Part shown: positions 1-7,141 of the stretch, piece after piece | How positions within the stretch are numbered: the first letter of the stretch is position 1 | Layout of the letters: each line of letters begins with the position of its first letter | Assembly (NCBI GenBank): GCA_964439745.1 | Contig: CAYTQK010000070.1 | Coordinates: 1 to 13,225 of the forward strand | Direction of reading: 5' to 3' | DNA from: CAYTQK01 sp964439745 | GTDB lineage: Bacteria > Desulfobacterota > Desulfobacteria > Desulfobacterales > Desulfosudaceae | Length of the DNA: 13,225 nt | Translations under genes and position numbers: made by a program | Notes under the pieces: model-generated | Seen by the model: the letters and a program-made list of their open reading frames with translations, nothing else | Database searches by the model: none | Told to the model about the DNA's origin: nothing

Positions 1-17
1 TCTGCTCTTATTTCCAT
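1..17 (-). CDS. atpA: F1 ATP synthase alpha subunit, N-terminal fragment
   Basis: Only the first five codons and two bases of the next are in the window. They read M-E-I-R-A, which matches the usual start of AtpA (M-x-I-R-A-E-E). The ATG shares one base with the TAA stop of atpH (TAATG), so translation is probably coupled. A purine-rich ribosome-binding stretch (GGTGAGAGAG) lies in the last codons of atpH. The assignment rests on this short N-terminus and on the standard atpF'-F-H-A gene order. The rest of the gene lies beyond position 1. Confidence 0.75.
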
Positions 18-568
18 TAGACTCTCTCACCTTTTTTTAAAGATTCTTTCATATTATCTAATTGGGTCTTTATGCTCCCGTCCAATACGATATCTCCAAC
101 CTTGGTGACGACCCCGCCGATCAACGCGGGATCCTGGTTCACGTCCAGAATGACCTCTTTGCCGGTCATTTTGGAAAGAGAGGCCTTGATTTTTTCCACC
201 GCTTCGTCGGAAAGGATGCTGGCCGAGACCACATCCGCACGCACGATGCCTTTGTGCTCATCCACCAGCTTCCGGTAAAATTCGGCAATGCCGCGCAACT
301 CGCCGAAGCGCTGTTTGTCATAAATAAGCAGCAGGAAAGATTTGATGATATCCGACATCCCGATGGTCTGAATCACCATTTCCAGTGCTTTCTTCCGGTC
401 TTCCGCGGGATAAAGCGGGTTGCTGATAATGTCCTCAAACTCGGCGTTCTGATCCAGCACCGCGACGACTGCATCCAGCTCCTCCCGGTACTGTTCGGCC
501 TTGCCATCCTCCTGGCCGATGAGGATCAATGCCTTTGAATAGCGCCTTGAAATCGAAAAATTTCTCAC
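17..568 (-). CDS. atpH: F1Fo ATP synthase delta subunit (OSCP)
   Basis: The 183-residue product is a typical-length AtpH/OSCP, the stator subunit that links the b-type peripheral stalk to the top of the alpha3-beta3 F1 head. The N-terminus (RRYSKALILIGQEDG) matches the helical N-domain. The C-terminal third has the family signature around LIGGVVTKVGDIVLDGSIKTQL. The start codon is GTG, not ATG, and it overlaps the TGA of atpF as GTGA, which fixes the start and implies translational coupling. The gene sits between atpF and atpA in one operon. It shows no membrane segment, as expected of a soluble stalk subunit on the cytoplasmic face. Nothing looks broken or unusual apart from the GTG start. 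Confidence 0.95.
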   Translation of the reverse strand: MRNFSISRRYSKALILIGQEDGKAEQYREELDAVVAVLDQNAEFEDIISNPLYPAEDRKKALEMVIQTIGMSDIIKSFLLLIYDKQRFGELRGIAEFYRKLVDEHKGIVRADVVSASILSDEAVEKIKASLSKMTGKEVILDVNQDPALIGGVVTKVGDIVLDGSIKTQLDNMKESLKKGERV

Positions 569-1161
569 TGTGACACCACCTTGTCCAAATATTCATCTAC
601 CAGCCTGTCCTGATCGTCGGCCGTAATCCGCTCCCTGACCAGGGCTTCGGCCCGGGTAACGGCCTTGTCCAGGATTTCTGCCTGCAAGCGGACTTTGGCA
701 GCCGCGAACTCATTTTCTATGTTACGCTTGGCCTGTTCTTCAATTTTTGCGGCAGACTGCCGGGCGTTCTCCAGAATCTTGGCTTTGAGGTTTTCGCCCT
801 GTTTCCGGTACTCACCGATGATTCTGTCCGACTCGCCTTCCAGATCGACAATTTTCCGGTTGATATCATCCAGCGACTTCTGGGCCGATTCTTTTTTCTG
901 CTCCAGGGAAGCCAGCTCTTCCTGAATTCCGGAAATACGTCCGTTCAGCGCGTTGGCCGCCGGTTTGCGCAGAACCAGAAAAAGCGCCACCGCCAGCACG
1001 GCAAAATTCATTGCTTTGTACCAGTCGGTTATCTTCCAGGTCGTTTCATCCGCCCCCCCGGCAGCCCAGCATATCCCCGCACCGGCCAGAACCAGAACCG
1101 AAACGAAAAAAATCCGCCGGGCATATTTTGTCAGTGAACCGGACGTTGGCATACCACTCAT
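565..1161 (-). CDS. atpF: F1Fo ATP synthase subunit b
   Basis: This 198-residue peripheral-stalk subunit holds the F1 head against rotor torque. Residues 1-34 contain a basic stretch (KYARR), then a hydrophobic segment ending in CWAAGG, which looks like a signal peptide or extra membrane helix. A second hydrophobic segment (about 47-66) ends in LRKPAANAL, the usual b-subunit membrane-exit region. Residues 70-195 are a long charged helix (E, K, Q and A rich) that fits the right-handed coiled coil of the stalk. The ATG overlaps the stop of atpF' as ATGA, and its own TGA overlaps the GTG of atpH. Homologues in this bacterial group often carry such an N-terminal extension. Which of the two genes is called b or b' depends on convention; this one is nearer to atpH. 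Confidence 0.92.
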   Translation of the reverse strand: MSGMPTSGSLTKYARRIFFVSVLVLAGAGICWAAGGADETTWKITDWYKAMNFAVLAVALFLVLRKPAANALNGRISGIQEELASLEQKKESAQKSLDDINRKIVDLEGESDRIIGEYRKQGENLKAKILENARQSAAKIEEQAKRNIENEFAAAKVRLQAEILDKAVTRAEALVRERITADDQDRLVDEYLDKVVSQ

Positions 1162-1679
1162 GCGACCTCCCTCCCCAGAATCTTTTGACCGATTTCAGCG
1201 GCAAACGCCTCCACCTCCTGCTGCAGATCGGCGGCGGCCTTGTCGGCTTCGCTGGCGATCCGCACCTTGTTCTCGGCGATCGTCTGCTGCGTTTTTTTAT
1301 TCATCTCTTCGATAATGGCCTTTTCTTCGGCGGCGGCCGCTTCGACCAGCTCGTTTTTTTTCTTCAAGCCTTCGGCCTTGGCCGTCTTGATGTCTTCCGC
1401 CAGGGCCTCTTTCTTGTCAGCCGCCTCCTGCTGATACATGCTGATGTGGCTGTCAAGGCTGTCCATCTGTTCCTTCCGCCGGGCGATAATGTTTCTGATC
1501 GGACGGTACATGACCAGGTTCAGGGCCCATATCAGCACAATAAAATTGACCATCTGCCATATCACGGACTTGTCAGGAAAAACCGAGATGGCGCCTTCCG
1601 CCAAGGCCGATTCCGCCGTCAATCCGATGACGACCGCAACCGCGGTTCCCGCTGCCAGCCCTTTTGTAAAAAACTTCAT
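1158..1679 (-). CDS. atpF': F1Fo ATP synthase subunit b' (second b-type stalk subunit)
   Basis: The 173-residue product is the second b-type subunit; with the neighbouring b it would form a heterodimeric stalk, as in chloroplasts, cyanobacteria and many Desulfobacterota. Residues 1-27 look like a cleavable signal sequence (basic MKFFTKG, hydrophobic core, then SALA-E). Residues 36-60 (DKSVIWQMVNFIVLIWALN) are the conserved b-type membrane helix, followed by the typical YRPIRNIIARRKEQM. The remainder is a highly charged, alanine-rich coiled coil. The start is fixed by a strong GGAGG ribosome-binding site seven bases upstream (1685-1689). It is the first gene of the operon transcribed from the promoter at 1757-1784. 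No genes for the a or c subunits are nearby, so the Fo rotor genes lie elsewhere. Confidence 0.92.
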   Translation of the reverse strand: MKFFTKGLAAGTAVAVVIGLTAESALAEGAISVFPDKSVIWQMVNFIVLIWALNLVMYRPIRNIIARRKEQMDSLDSHISMYQQEAADKKEALAEDIKTAKAEGLKKKNELVEAAAAEEKAIIEEMNKKTQQTIAENKVRIASEADKAAADLQQEVEAFAAEIGQKILGREVA

Positions 1680-1756
1680 TTAATCCTCCAGGCAACCAAT
1701 ATCCAAAACAGCTTATAACATCCCGCCATTACATACAATCCAAAAATTAAACTGCC

Positions 1757-1784
1757 TTTATATCACAGCCGGGGAAATTGTCAA
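1757..1784 (-). promoter_or_regulatory. sigma70-type promoter of the atp operon
   Basis: On the minus strand a perfect TTGACA (1779-1784) is separated by 16 bp from TATAAA (1757-1762), about 80 bases before the atpF' start. It is one of the best consensus promoters in the window. The TGA stop of the bactofilin gene lies inside the -35 hexamer. Transcription would start near 1750. No terminator separates bactofilin from atp, so read-through from upstream may add to this promoter. Confidence 0.65.
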
Positions 1785-2221
1785 AGGTTTTTTGGGAAAT
1801 TTTTCACTTTTGGTTTGTCCGCATCATCCGTCTGCCCGCCGCCCGTGGTTTGATCGCTGATCTGCGCGCCGGCGGCATTACGGGGCGTCATGGTGCAGCT
1901 GCCGTTAAACTGCACCCCGGCATCAATGGAGATCACCGGCGCCTGGATGTCTCCCTCGATTTTGGCCGGCGGATACACCTCGATGCGTTTTTCCGCGTCG
2001 ATGCGGCCGTTGACCTTGCCCATGACAATGGCCACACCAACGGCCACGTCGGCTTCGATGACCGCCTTTTCTCCGATGATCACGGTACCGGCCCGGCTGT
2101 CGATTTTTCCGGAAACCCGGCCGTCCAGCCGGATGGTGCCGTCGAAAGTAATAGTGCCCTCGACCACGGCATCTCCGCCCAGAAAGGTGGTGATGGCATC
2201 TGATTCCTTTGTTTTGCCCAT
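1781..2221 (-). CDS. bactofilin (polymer-forming cytoskeletal protein)
   Basis: The 146-residue protein belongs to the bactofilin family (DUF583), which self-assembles without nucleotide into membrane-associated filaments that position cell-wall or division machinery. Residues 12-110 show the short repeating pattern of a right-handed beta-helix, with glycine and hydrophobic residues every five to six positions (TFLGGDAVVEGTITFDG, VSGKIDSRAG, VNGRIDAEKR). A polar, disordered N-terminal tail and a Thr/Gly/Lys/Pro-rich C-terminal tail flank the core, as is usual. The ATG follows a strong GGGAGGAG ribosome-binding site by six bases. A bactofilin gene directly before the atp operon is a recurrent arrangement in this group, and here it also lies directly after the rod-shape operon. 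No clear promoter was seen in 2222-2322. Confidence 0.93.
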   Translation of the reverse strand: MGKTKESDAITTFLGGDAVVEGTITFDGTIRLDGRVSGKIDSRAGTVIIGEKAVIEADVAVGVAIVMGKVNGRIDAEKRIEVYPPAKIEGDIQAPVISIDAGVQFNGSCTMTPRNAAGAQISDQTTGGGQTDDADKPKVKNFPKNL

Positions 2222-2322
2222 GATATGCTCCTCCCTGTCATTGAATTGGATTGTCCGGACCAGAAAATGATTGATTGCTCGCCCATCTATTGCAAAAAAA
2301 ATTAATCATAAAACGGCCGGAC

Positions 2323-2346
2323 AAAAAGCGCAAGAGCCGCCTTGCG
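2323..2346 (-). terminator. intrinsic terminator after rodA
   Basis: Read on the minus strand, CGCAAG and CTTGCG pair around the six-base loop GCGGCT, followed by CTTTTTG. It lies 80 bases after the rodA stop and before bactofilin. The stem is only six pairs and the T-run five, so it may be leaky. The rest of 2222-2425 holds a second hairpin (CCCGGA/TCCGGG at 2362-2381) without a T-run and GGCC-rich sequence. I see no small gene there. Confidence 0.5.
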
Positions 2347-2425
2347 TCGCGTATCGTCATTCCCGGAACGGTCGCTCCGGGTTTGCAGCCGGCCGGAAAC
2401 CGCTGTCAGCCGGGCCGGCCGGCCG

Positions 2426-3535
2426 TTATTCCATGGGAGAACGTCTCATGCTGATATTCAGCAGCAGGCCGATGCCCAGCATGAAGGAGATGGTTGACGA
2501 CCCCCCGTAACTGATCAGTGGCAGCGGCACACCCACCACCGGCAGCAGCCCCATGACCATGCCGGCGTTGACAAAAACCGGCCAGAAAATCGTGGCCGCC
2601 ACCCCCATCGACAACAGCAGCCGGAACATGTCCCGGCTGTGGTAACCGATGCTGATGGCCCAGACAATGATCAGCAGGTAGAGGGAAAGCACCAGGGAAG
2701 TACCGATGAAGCCCCACTCCTCGGCCAGCACCGAAAGGATGAAATCGGTATGCTGCTCCGGCAGAAAGGCCAGGGCGTTCTGGGTTCCCTGGAGATATCC
2801 TTTGCCCGTGATCATGCCCGAGCCGATGGCAATCTTGGATTGAATAATATGGTAGCCCGCGCCCAGGGGGTCCCGGTTAGGATTCAGAAAAGTCAGGATC
2901 CGCCGCTGCTGGTAGTCATGCAGAAAAAAGAACCAGATCAGCGGCATTAAAATCAGGGTGACCACGATCAGCAGAACGAGGGTCCGGCGGCTGATGCCGA
3001 CAAACCCGGTCAGGGACACGGCCACCAGGACCATCATAATGGCGGTGCCCAGGTCGGGCTGGGCCCTGATCAGGACAAAGGGGACGGCAATGATGAGCAG
3101 TGGCCGCACCAGCTGCCGCAGGGTCAGTTTGCCGTCGCTGGCATGCCTGGCATAGTGCTTGGCCAGGATAATGATGATGGCCAGCTTGACAAATTCCGAG
3201 GGTTGAATGGCCACCGGCCCCAGCGGCAGCCAGCGCCGGGCCCCGCCGGCTTCGATACCGACATAGAAGACCGCCACCAGCAGGCCGACACATACCAGAT
3301 AAATCCCTTCCGCCCATGTATAAAGAGTCTTGTGATCAAACACCAGCGTGATGAATACCAGCAGCAGCCCCCCCAACAGCCAGATCATCTGCCGGAGAAA
3401 CAGGCTGCGCTGCAGGGCTTCGGTTTCCGAGGCGGCGGCACTGTATAGCGTGACCGCCCCGATGATACCCACCAACAGAACCGGAATCAGCAGCCCCCAG
3501 TCCGCCTGTTTTTTTCTTTCTTCCCGTATCAGCAT
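2426..3535 (-). CDS. rodA: RodA, SEDS-family peptidoglycan glycosyltransferase
   Basis: The 369-residue polytopic membrane protein has about ten hydrophobic helices. SEDS proteins polymerise lipid II into glycan strands; RodA does so for lateral wall elongation in a complex with PBP2, MreC and MreD. Diagnostic features are ARRWLPLGPVAIQPSEF after the first helices, the GSGMITGKG loop, LPEQHTDFI with the catalytic aspartate at residue 264 (codon 2744-2746), and GVPLPLISYGGSS near the end. Length is normal for RodA. The ATG at 3535 lies 43 bases after the mrdA stop and has no strong Shine-Dalgarno sequence, but the N-terminus (LIREERKKQADWG before helix 1) fits. It is last in the mreBCD-mrdA-rodA cluster and is followed by a probable terminator. 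FtsW is the main alternative, but the mrdA/mreBCD context favours RodA. Confidence 0.95.
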   Translation of the reverse strand: MLIREERKKQADWGLLIPVLLVGIIGAVTLYSAAASETEALQRSLFLRQMIWLLGGLLLVFITLVFDHKTLYTWAEGIYLVCVGLLVAVFYVGIEAGGARRWLPLGPVAIQPSEFVKLAIIIILAKHYARHASDGKLTLRQLVRPLLIIAVPFVLIRAQPDLGTAIMMVLVAVSLTGFVGISRRTLVLLIVVTLILMPLIWFFFLHDYQQRRILTFLNPNRDPLGAGYHIIQSKIAIGSGMITGKGYLQGTQNALAFLPEQHTDFILSVLAEEWGFIGTSLVLSLYLLIIVWAISIGYHSRDMFRLLLSMGVAATIFWPVFVNAGMVMGLLPVVGVPLPLISYGGSSTISFMLGIGLLLNISMRRSPME

Positions 3536-3543
3536 AATATCGT

Positions 3544-3567
3544 CTGTTTTCCGTCCTGTTTTCCGTC
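3544..3567. repeat. perfect 12-bp tandem duplication in the mrdA-rodA spacer
   Basis: CTGTTTTCCGTC occurs twice in direct succession (3544-3555 and 3556-3567) on the plus strand. It fills most of the 43-base gap between mrdA and rodA and ends just upstream of the rodA start codon. It probably arose by slippage. Copy number would change the spacing between the two genes and the rodA ribosome-binding region. Confidence 0.8.
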
Positions 3568-3578
3568 AGCGCCGAAAG

Positions 3579-5438
3579 TCAGGGCCGTCCCGGCACGTTC
3601 AGGATTCCTTCGGCCAGCCCCTGTTTCGATAAATAGGTGCTGATCATTTTTTTGGCAATGGGGCCGGCCGTGGTCGACCCGTGTTCGCCGTGTTCCACCA
3701 CCACCGCCAGAGCGATGCGAGGCTGGTCGGAAGGGGCAAAGGCCACGAACCAGGCATGGGGTTTTAAAATATGCGCCCTGATCTTCTCGTCTTCCTCGGT
3801 CTCGGGGCTGGCGACCACCTGGGCTGTACCGGTTTTGCCGCTGATGTCAAACCGGCTGCTGTGCGCGGCATACCAGGCGGTGCCGTGCCGGTCATTGACC
3901 GCCTGCCACATGCCTCGGCGGATTATCTCCAGTGTTTGCGAATCGGCCGGCAGATGCCCCCGAACTTCCGGTTCGCCCCGCTTGACCACATCGCCTTCCC
4001 AGGTTTCCAGACGGTCCAAGAGAACCGGCTGGTTGAGGACACCGCCGTTGGCCACGGCCGCGACCAGGACCGCCATCTGCAGCGGTGTGACCAGGTTATA
4101 TCCCTGGCCGATGGCCACGTTCAGGGTTTCGCCGCCCAGCCAGGGCTCCCGCAAACGGGTTCTTTTCCATTTTTTGGAAGGTACCAGCCCATCCGCCTCG
4201 GGGGAAAGCGCGATGCCGGTAGTCCGTCCCAGGCCGCAGGCCTTGGCGTACCAGGCCAGCCGTTCCACGCCCATCTCCCGGCCGACCTGGTAGAAGAAAA
4301 CATCGCAGGACTGGGCCAGGGCCGGGATGACCGTCATCTTGCCGTGTCCCGACCGTTTCCAGCAACGGAACACCCGGTCCCCGTAAGAATAGTATCCCGG
4401 ACAGGAAACGGTGGTCTCATCGTCGATAAACCCTTCTTCCCAGCCGGCCATGACGGTAATCAGCTTGTACACCGATCCGGGCGGATATTCCGCCTGGATG
4501 GCCTTGTTCTGCAAGGGTTTGCGGGGATTGGAGACCAGCGCCTCCCACTCCTGCCGGGACAACCCGTCGACAAAGTCGTTCAGGTCATAAGCGGGGCTGC
4601 TGGCCATGGCCAGCACATCCCCGGACATGGGATCCATGGCCACCACCGCGCCGGAACGACCGGCCAACAGGGTCTCGGCCTGCTGCTGCAGCGAATAATC
4701 TATGGTCAGATAAAGGTTGTCCCCGGGCCGGGCCGGCACCGTCTTCAGCACCCGCACCACCTGGCCGGCGGCGTTCACCTCGACCTGCCGGCCGCCCCTT
4801 TCCCCCCGGAGATAAGCGTCATAGGTCTTTTCCACCCCGGTTTTGCCGACCCGGCTGCCGGTTTCATACCCGGCATGCTCCCGGCGAGCGATCTCCTCCG
4901 GGCTGATCTTGCCCAGGTATCCGGTCACATGAGCGGCCAGATCCCGATGGAGATAATGCCGGCGCGGCTGGAAATTAACCTCCACGCCGGGCAGATCAAA
5001 TTTATGGGCTTCCACCACGGCCAGCATGTCGCGGCCCATGTCCCGGATAAGCGGCACCGGCTTATAGGAACCGCCGGACCGGTTTTCGCGAAACCGTTGT
5101 TTCAGCAGCTCCAGCGGAAATCCGGTCAAGCGGGAAAGTTCGCTCAGGGTTTGATCAATATCCCCGGCATCTTTGGGAATAACACTCAAATCAAAAGCCG
5201 GCCGGTTATCCACCAGGCGCTTGCCGGACCGGTCAAAAATCAGTCCCCGGCTGGGCTGAATATGCTGCAGGCGGATGCAGTTGTTCTGGGACAGTCGCCG
5301 ATAGGTGGCTCCTTCCACCATCTGGAGAAAAAAAAGACGGGTCAGCAGCAGGACAAAGGCGGTGAACATGAGGAAAATTACCAGGATCAACCGCTGCCGG
5401 TAAAAGTCGATATCCACATTTTGATAGTAGGTCGTCAA
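3579..5438 (-). CDS. mrdA: penicillin-binding protein 2 (class B transpeptidase of elongation)
   Basis: The 619-residue protein cross-links peptidoglycan during lateral growth and works with RodA and MreC. Order: a short cytoplasmic tail; one membrane anchor (about 15-35); a pedestal domain with RGLIFDRSGKRL; then the transpeptidase domain. Active-site motifs are S-V-Y-K (Ser322 nucleophile, Lys325), S-C-D (377-379, the SxD form seen in PBP2 rather than SxN) and K-T-G (Lys535). The only start that keeps the anchor is a TTG codon, preceded at four bases by GGAGG; ATG starts further in would remove the anchor. It lies 28 bases after mreD and 43 bases before rodA. Size and motifs are normal for PBP2. 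FtsI/PBP3 is unlikely given the neighbours. Confidence 0.95.
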   Translation of the reverse strand: MTTYYQNVDIDFYRQRLILVIFLMFTAFVLLLTRLFFLQMVEGATYRRLSQNNCIRLQHIQPSRGLIFDRSGKRLVDNRPAFDLSVIPKDAGDIDQTLSELSRLTGFPLELLKQRFRENRSGGSYKPVPLIRDMGRDMLAVVEAHKFDLPGVEVNFQPRRHYLHRDLAAHVTGYLGKISPEEIARREHAGYETGSRVGKTGVEKTYDAYLRGERGGRQVEVNAAGQVVRVLKTVPARPGDNLYLTIDYSLQQQAETLLAGRSGAVVAMDPMSGDVLAMASSPAYDLNDFVDGLSRQEWEALVSNPRKPLQNKAIQAEYPPGSVYKLITVMAGWEEGFIDDETTVSCPGYYSYGDRVFRCWKRSGHGKMTVIPALAQSCDVFFYQVGREMGVERLAWYAKACGLGRTTGIALSPEADGLVPSKKWKRTRLREPWLGGETLNVAIGQGYNLVTPLQMAVLVAAVANGGVLNQPVLLDRLETWEGDVVKRGEPEVRGHLPADSQTLEIIRRGMWQAVNDRHGTAWYAAHSSRFDISGKTGTAQVVASPETEEDEKIRAHILKPHAWFVAFAPSDQPRIALAVVVEHGEHGSTTAGPIAKKMISTYLSKQGLAEGILNVPGRP

Positions 5439-5466
5439 CCTGCCTCCGGACGGTCCGACCCCCTAG

Positions 5467-5970
5467 TCAGGAAAGGGAACGCATACGGACCTTCATTTTT
5501 GCCGCTGTCAAGGTAAAAAGCCGCATCACTATGGGACCGGTCAGACCGGCCGTGATCATTCGCCCGACAAAGCTGCCCAGGGAATGGCCGCCGAAGGGGA
5601 TCATGTTGCCGGAAAAATATCCGGTCAACCGGAAGACAGCATGCTCCAGGGCAACCCCAACCATGATGGCCAGCACAAAAACCATGCGGCTGTCCCGCTG
5701 AATCAGATTGATGACCAGGCGGATGAGGGCGTACAGCCAGAGATAAGCCAGGGTATACATCCCCAGGGCGCCGCCGCTGACCGTATCCATCATCAAAGAC
5801 GCCGCCAGCAGCGGAATGACGGCCCGGCCGGGGGGTTCATTCAAGCCCAGGTACACCACAAAGGGAATCAGCAGGTCATACATCAACGGCGGCGGCAGCA
5901 AAACTGGAATCACCGTGGTTTGCACCACCACCAGGATCAGGCAGATGAGGATATGCACCAGATAAATCAT
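5467..5970 (-). CDS. mreD: rod shape-determining membrane protein MreD
   Basis: The 167-residue product is an integral membrane protein of usual MreD length with about five hydrophobic helices: residues 3-25, around 30-42, 50-62, 70-90 and 97-118. It contains the family-typical stretch PGRAVIPLLAASLMMDTVSGGALGMYTL. MreD is a small, poorly conserved partner that couples MreB filaments and MreC to PBP2 and RodA. The assignment comes mainly from hydropathy, length and position between mreC and mrdA. The ribosome-binding site before the ATG is weak. It is separated from mreC by a 147-base structured spacer but only 28 bases from mrdA. Confidence 0.9.
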   Translation of the reverse strand: MIYLVHILICLILVVVQTTVIPVLLPPPLMYDLLIPFVVYLGLNEPPGRAVIPLLAASLMMDTVSGGALGMYTLAYLWLYALIRLVINLIQRDSRMVFVLAIMVGVALEHAVFRLTGYFSGNMIPFGGHSLGSFVGRMITAGLTGPIVMRLFTLTAAKMKVRMRSLS

Positions 5971-6031
5971 GAGGTCTCGTAAAAAGTCAAGTTTGGGACG
6001 GCTTCGCCAAAAAGGCCGCCGCCCCGGTTCC

Positions 6032-6102
6032 GAATACGCCGGATACCGGGAAAGGTATTCAGTCCGCCCCCCTGCTGTCTTTCCACGAAAGGCAGCGCAG
6101 GG
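6032..6102 (-). other. two hairpins in the mreC-mreD spacer
   Basis: The 147-base gap (5971-6117) contains two inverted repeats. At 6070-6102 the arms CCCT, GCTG and CTTTC pair with GAAAG, CAGC and AGGG around a three-base loop, with one mismatch and a two-base bulge. At 6032-6060, GAATAC pairs with GTATTC around 17 bases. Neither is followed by a T-run in the direction of transcription, so they look like RNA processing, stability or pausing elements rather than terminators. The adjacent part, 5974-6020, has two similar stretches (CTCGTAAAAAGTC and CTTCGCCAAAAAGGC) that resemble a dispersed intergenic repeat. I see no small ORF with a ribosome-binding site here. Confidence 0.5.
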
Positions 6103-6117
6103 ACGACATGAACCTTT

Positions 6118-6969
6118 TTACTTGGCCGCCTCCTCATTTTTTCCCGGCAGATTGAACCCCGGAGGCGTCAGCACCACCAGCACCTCCTCCAGTTTATCGA
6201 AATTCACCAGCGGATCCACTTCGACGGTCTGAAAAACACCGGCATTCAACTTGACCAGCCCGGACACGCGCCCGATCCGCAGACCCTTGGGATAGACCCC
6301 GTCCAGGCCGGAAGAAACCACCAGGTCGCCCAGCTGAACGTCCTCCTTGCGCAGGACGTATTTAAAATCGCAGCGGTTATGGGTTCCGCCCGTAACCACG
6401 CCCCGGGCCCGGGTGCGCTGGCACAGGGCATCGACGGCACTGTTCTGGTCGATGATCAACAGGACCTTGGAATAGGCCGGGGCGACATCGATCACCTGCC
6501 CCACGATACCCTCGGAGACCACTACCGGCAGGTTGCGGCGGACACCATCGTCACGCCCCTTGTCGATCACCACCGTTTTAAACCATCCGGAAGGATCCCG
6601 GGCCACTACCTCGGCTGCAAACGTGTCATAACCGATCTGCCCGTGAAATTCCAGAAGCCGCCGCAGACGCTGATTGGCCAGGGCGACTTCCTCGTAGGTC
6701 GCGTTCTCGGCTTCCAGCCGCGCCAGCCGCTTTTGCAACACTTCATTGCGGTGGGTGGCATTGACCAGGTAAAAGTAGTGCTTCCAAACATCTCTGACGA
6801 ACCGGGCGGTGCTGACGCAGGCATCCTGCACCGGCGCCACCACCAACAACCCGGGGGCGCCGCTGAGAGGATACGTGCTCCGTTGACTGGTAGCGAAGAG
6901 AAAGACCAGGCTGGCGATGAGTACGCCGCCGACGATACCGGATATAATCAACAGCCGTTTTAAAGACAT
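6118..6969 (-). CDS. mreC: rod shape-determining protein MreC
   Basis: The 283-residue protein is a periplasmic scaffold anchored by one N-terminal membrane helix (about residues 6-26). The helix is followed by a coiled coil at about 72-108 (EVLQKRLARLEAENATYEEVALANQRLRRLLEF) and then two six-stranded beta-barrel domains. Typical elements are VVARDPSGWFKTVVIDKG, RRNLPVVVSEGIVGQV, and GDLVVSSGLDGVYPKGLRIGRV. MreC binds and activates PBP2, linking MreB to RodA-PBP2 synthesis. The start is the only good one that keeps the membrane helix, although its ribosome-binding site is weak. The gene lies 172 bases after mreB and may also be transcribed from its own promoter at 6986-7014. Confidence 0.94.
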   Translation of the reverse strand: MSLKRLLIISGIVGGVLIASLVFLFATSQRSTYPLSGAPGLLVVAPVQDACVSTARFVRDVWKHYFYLVNATHRNEVLQKRLARLEAENATYEEVALANQRLRRLLEFHGQIGYDTFAAEVVARDPSGWFKTVVIDKGRDDGVRRNLPVVVSEGIVGQVIDVAPAYSKVLLIIDQNSAVDALCQRTRARGVVTGGTHNRCDFKYVLRKEDVQLGDLVVSSGLDGVYPKGLRIGRVSGLVKLNAGVFQTVEVDPLVNFDKLEEVLVVLTPPGFNLPGKNEEAAK

Positions 6970-6985
6970 GGACTTGCTTTAAGAA

Positions 6986-7014
6986 ATAATACATCGCCGG
7001 CCTCTTGCCGGCAA
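6986..7014 (-). promoter_or_regulatory. candidate internal promoter for mreC
   Basis: On the minus strand TTGCCG (7009-7014) and TATTAT (6986-6991) are exactly 17 bp apart; matches to consensus are 4/6 and 5/6. The -10 stands out as an AT-rich island in GC-rich sequence. The start point would be near 6979, only about 10 bases before the mreC ATG, giving a very short leader. No experiment supports it. Confidence 0.35.
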
Positions 7015-7028
7015 GGACGGAGCCAGGG

Positions 7029-7063
7029 CAACCAAACCGGCCCGGCCGGTGCTTCCCGGGTTG
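7029..7063 (-). other. hairpin in the mreB-mreC spacer (mreC-proximal)
   Basis: CAACC at 7029-7033 pairs with GGTTG at 7059-7063, and nested inside ACCGGC (7036-7041) pairs with GCCGGT (7045-7050) around three bases. No T-run follows in the minus direction. With the hairpin at 7111-7132 it makes the 172-base spacer strongly structured, so it may lower or process transcription from mreB into mreC. Confidence 0.45.
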
Positions 7064-7110
7064 TTTCGACCGCGGCCGCCCTCCGCCATGGCCGGACCGC
7101 AGGTGCACAA

Positions 7111-7132
7111 ATATCCGGACCAGCCCGGATAT
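7111..7132 (-). other. perfect 8-bp stem-loop just after mreB
   Basis: ATATCCGG (7111-7118) and CCGGATAT (7125-7132) form a perfect stem with a six-base loop, GCTGGT as read on the minus strand, nine bases after the mreB stop. The sequence after it (TTGTGC) lacks a terminator T-run. A 3'-end stabiliser or partial attenuator that keeps MreB more abundant than MreC and MreD is a plausible role. This is inference. Confidence 0.5.
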
Positions 7133-7141
7133 GCCACCGGG

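Noticed and set aside
2329..2346. Hexaloop stem after rodA considered as an ANTAR target.
   Set aside because: It is single, its loop as transcribed (GCGGCT) lacks A at position 1, and it fits better as the operon terminator.
3771..5516. A 581-codon plus-strand open frame opposite mrdA.
   Set aside because: It is a mirror of the PBP2 coding strand in GC-rich DNA; the minus frame has all PBP motifs while the plus frame has low-complexity His/Gln/Gly composition and no ribosome-binding site.
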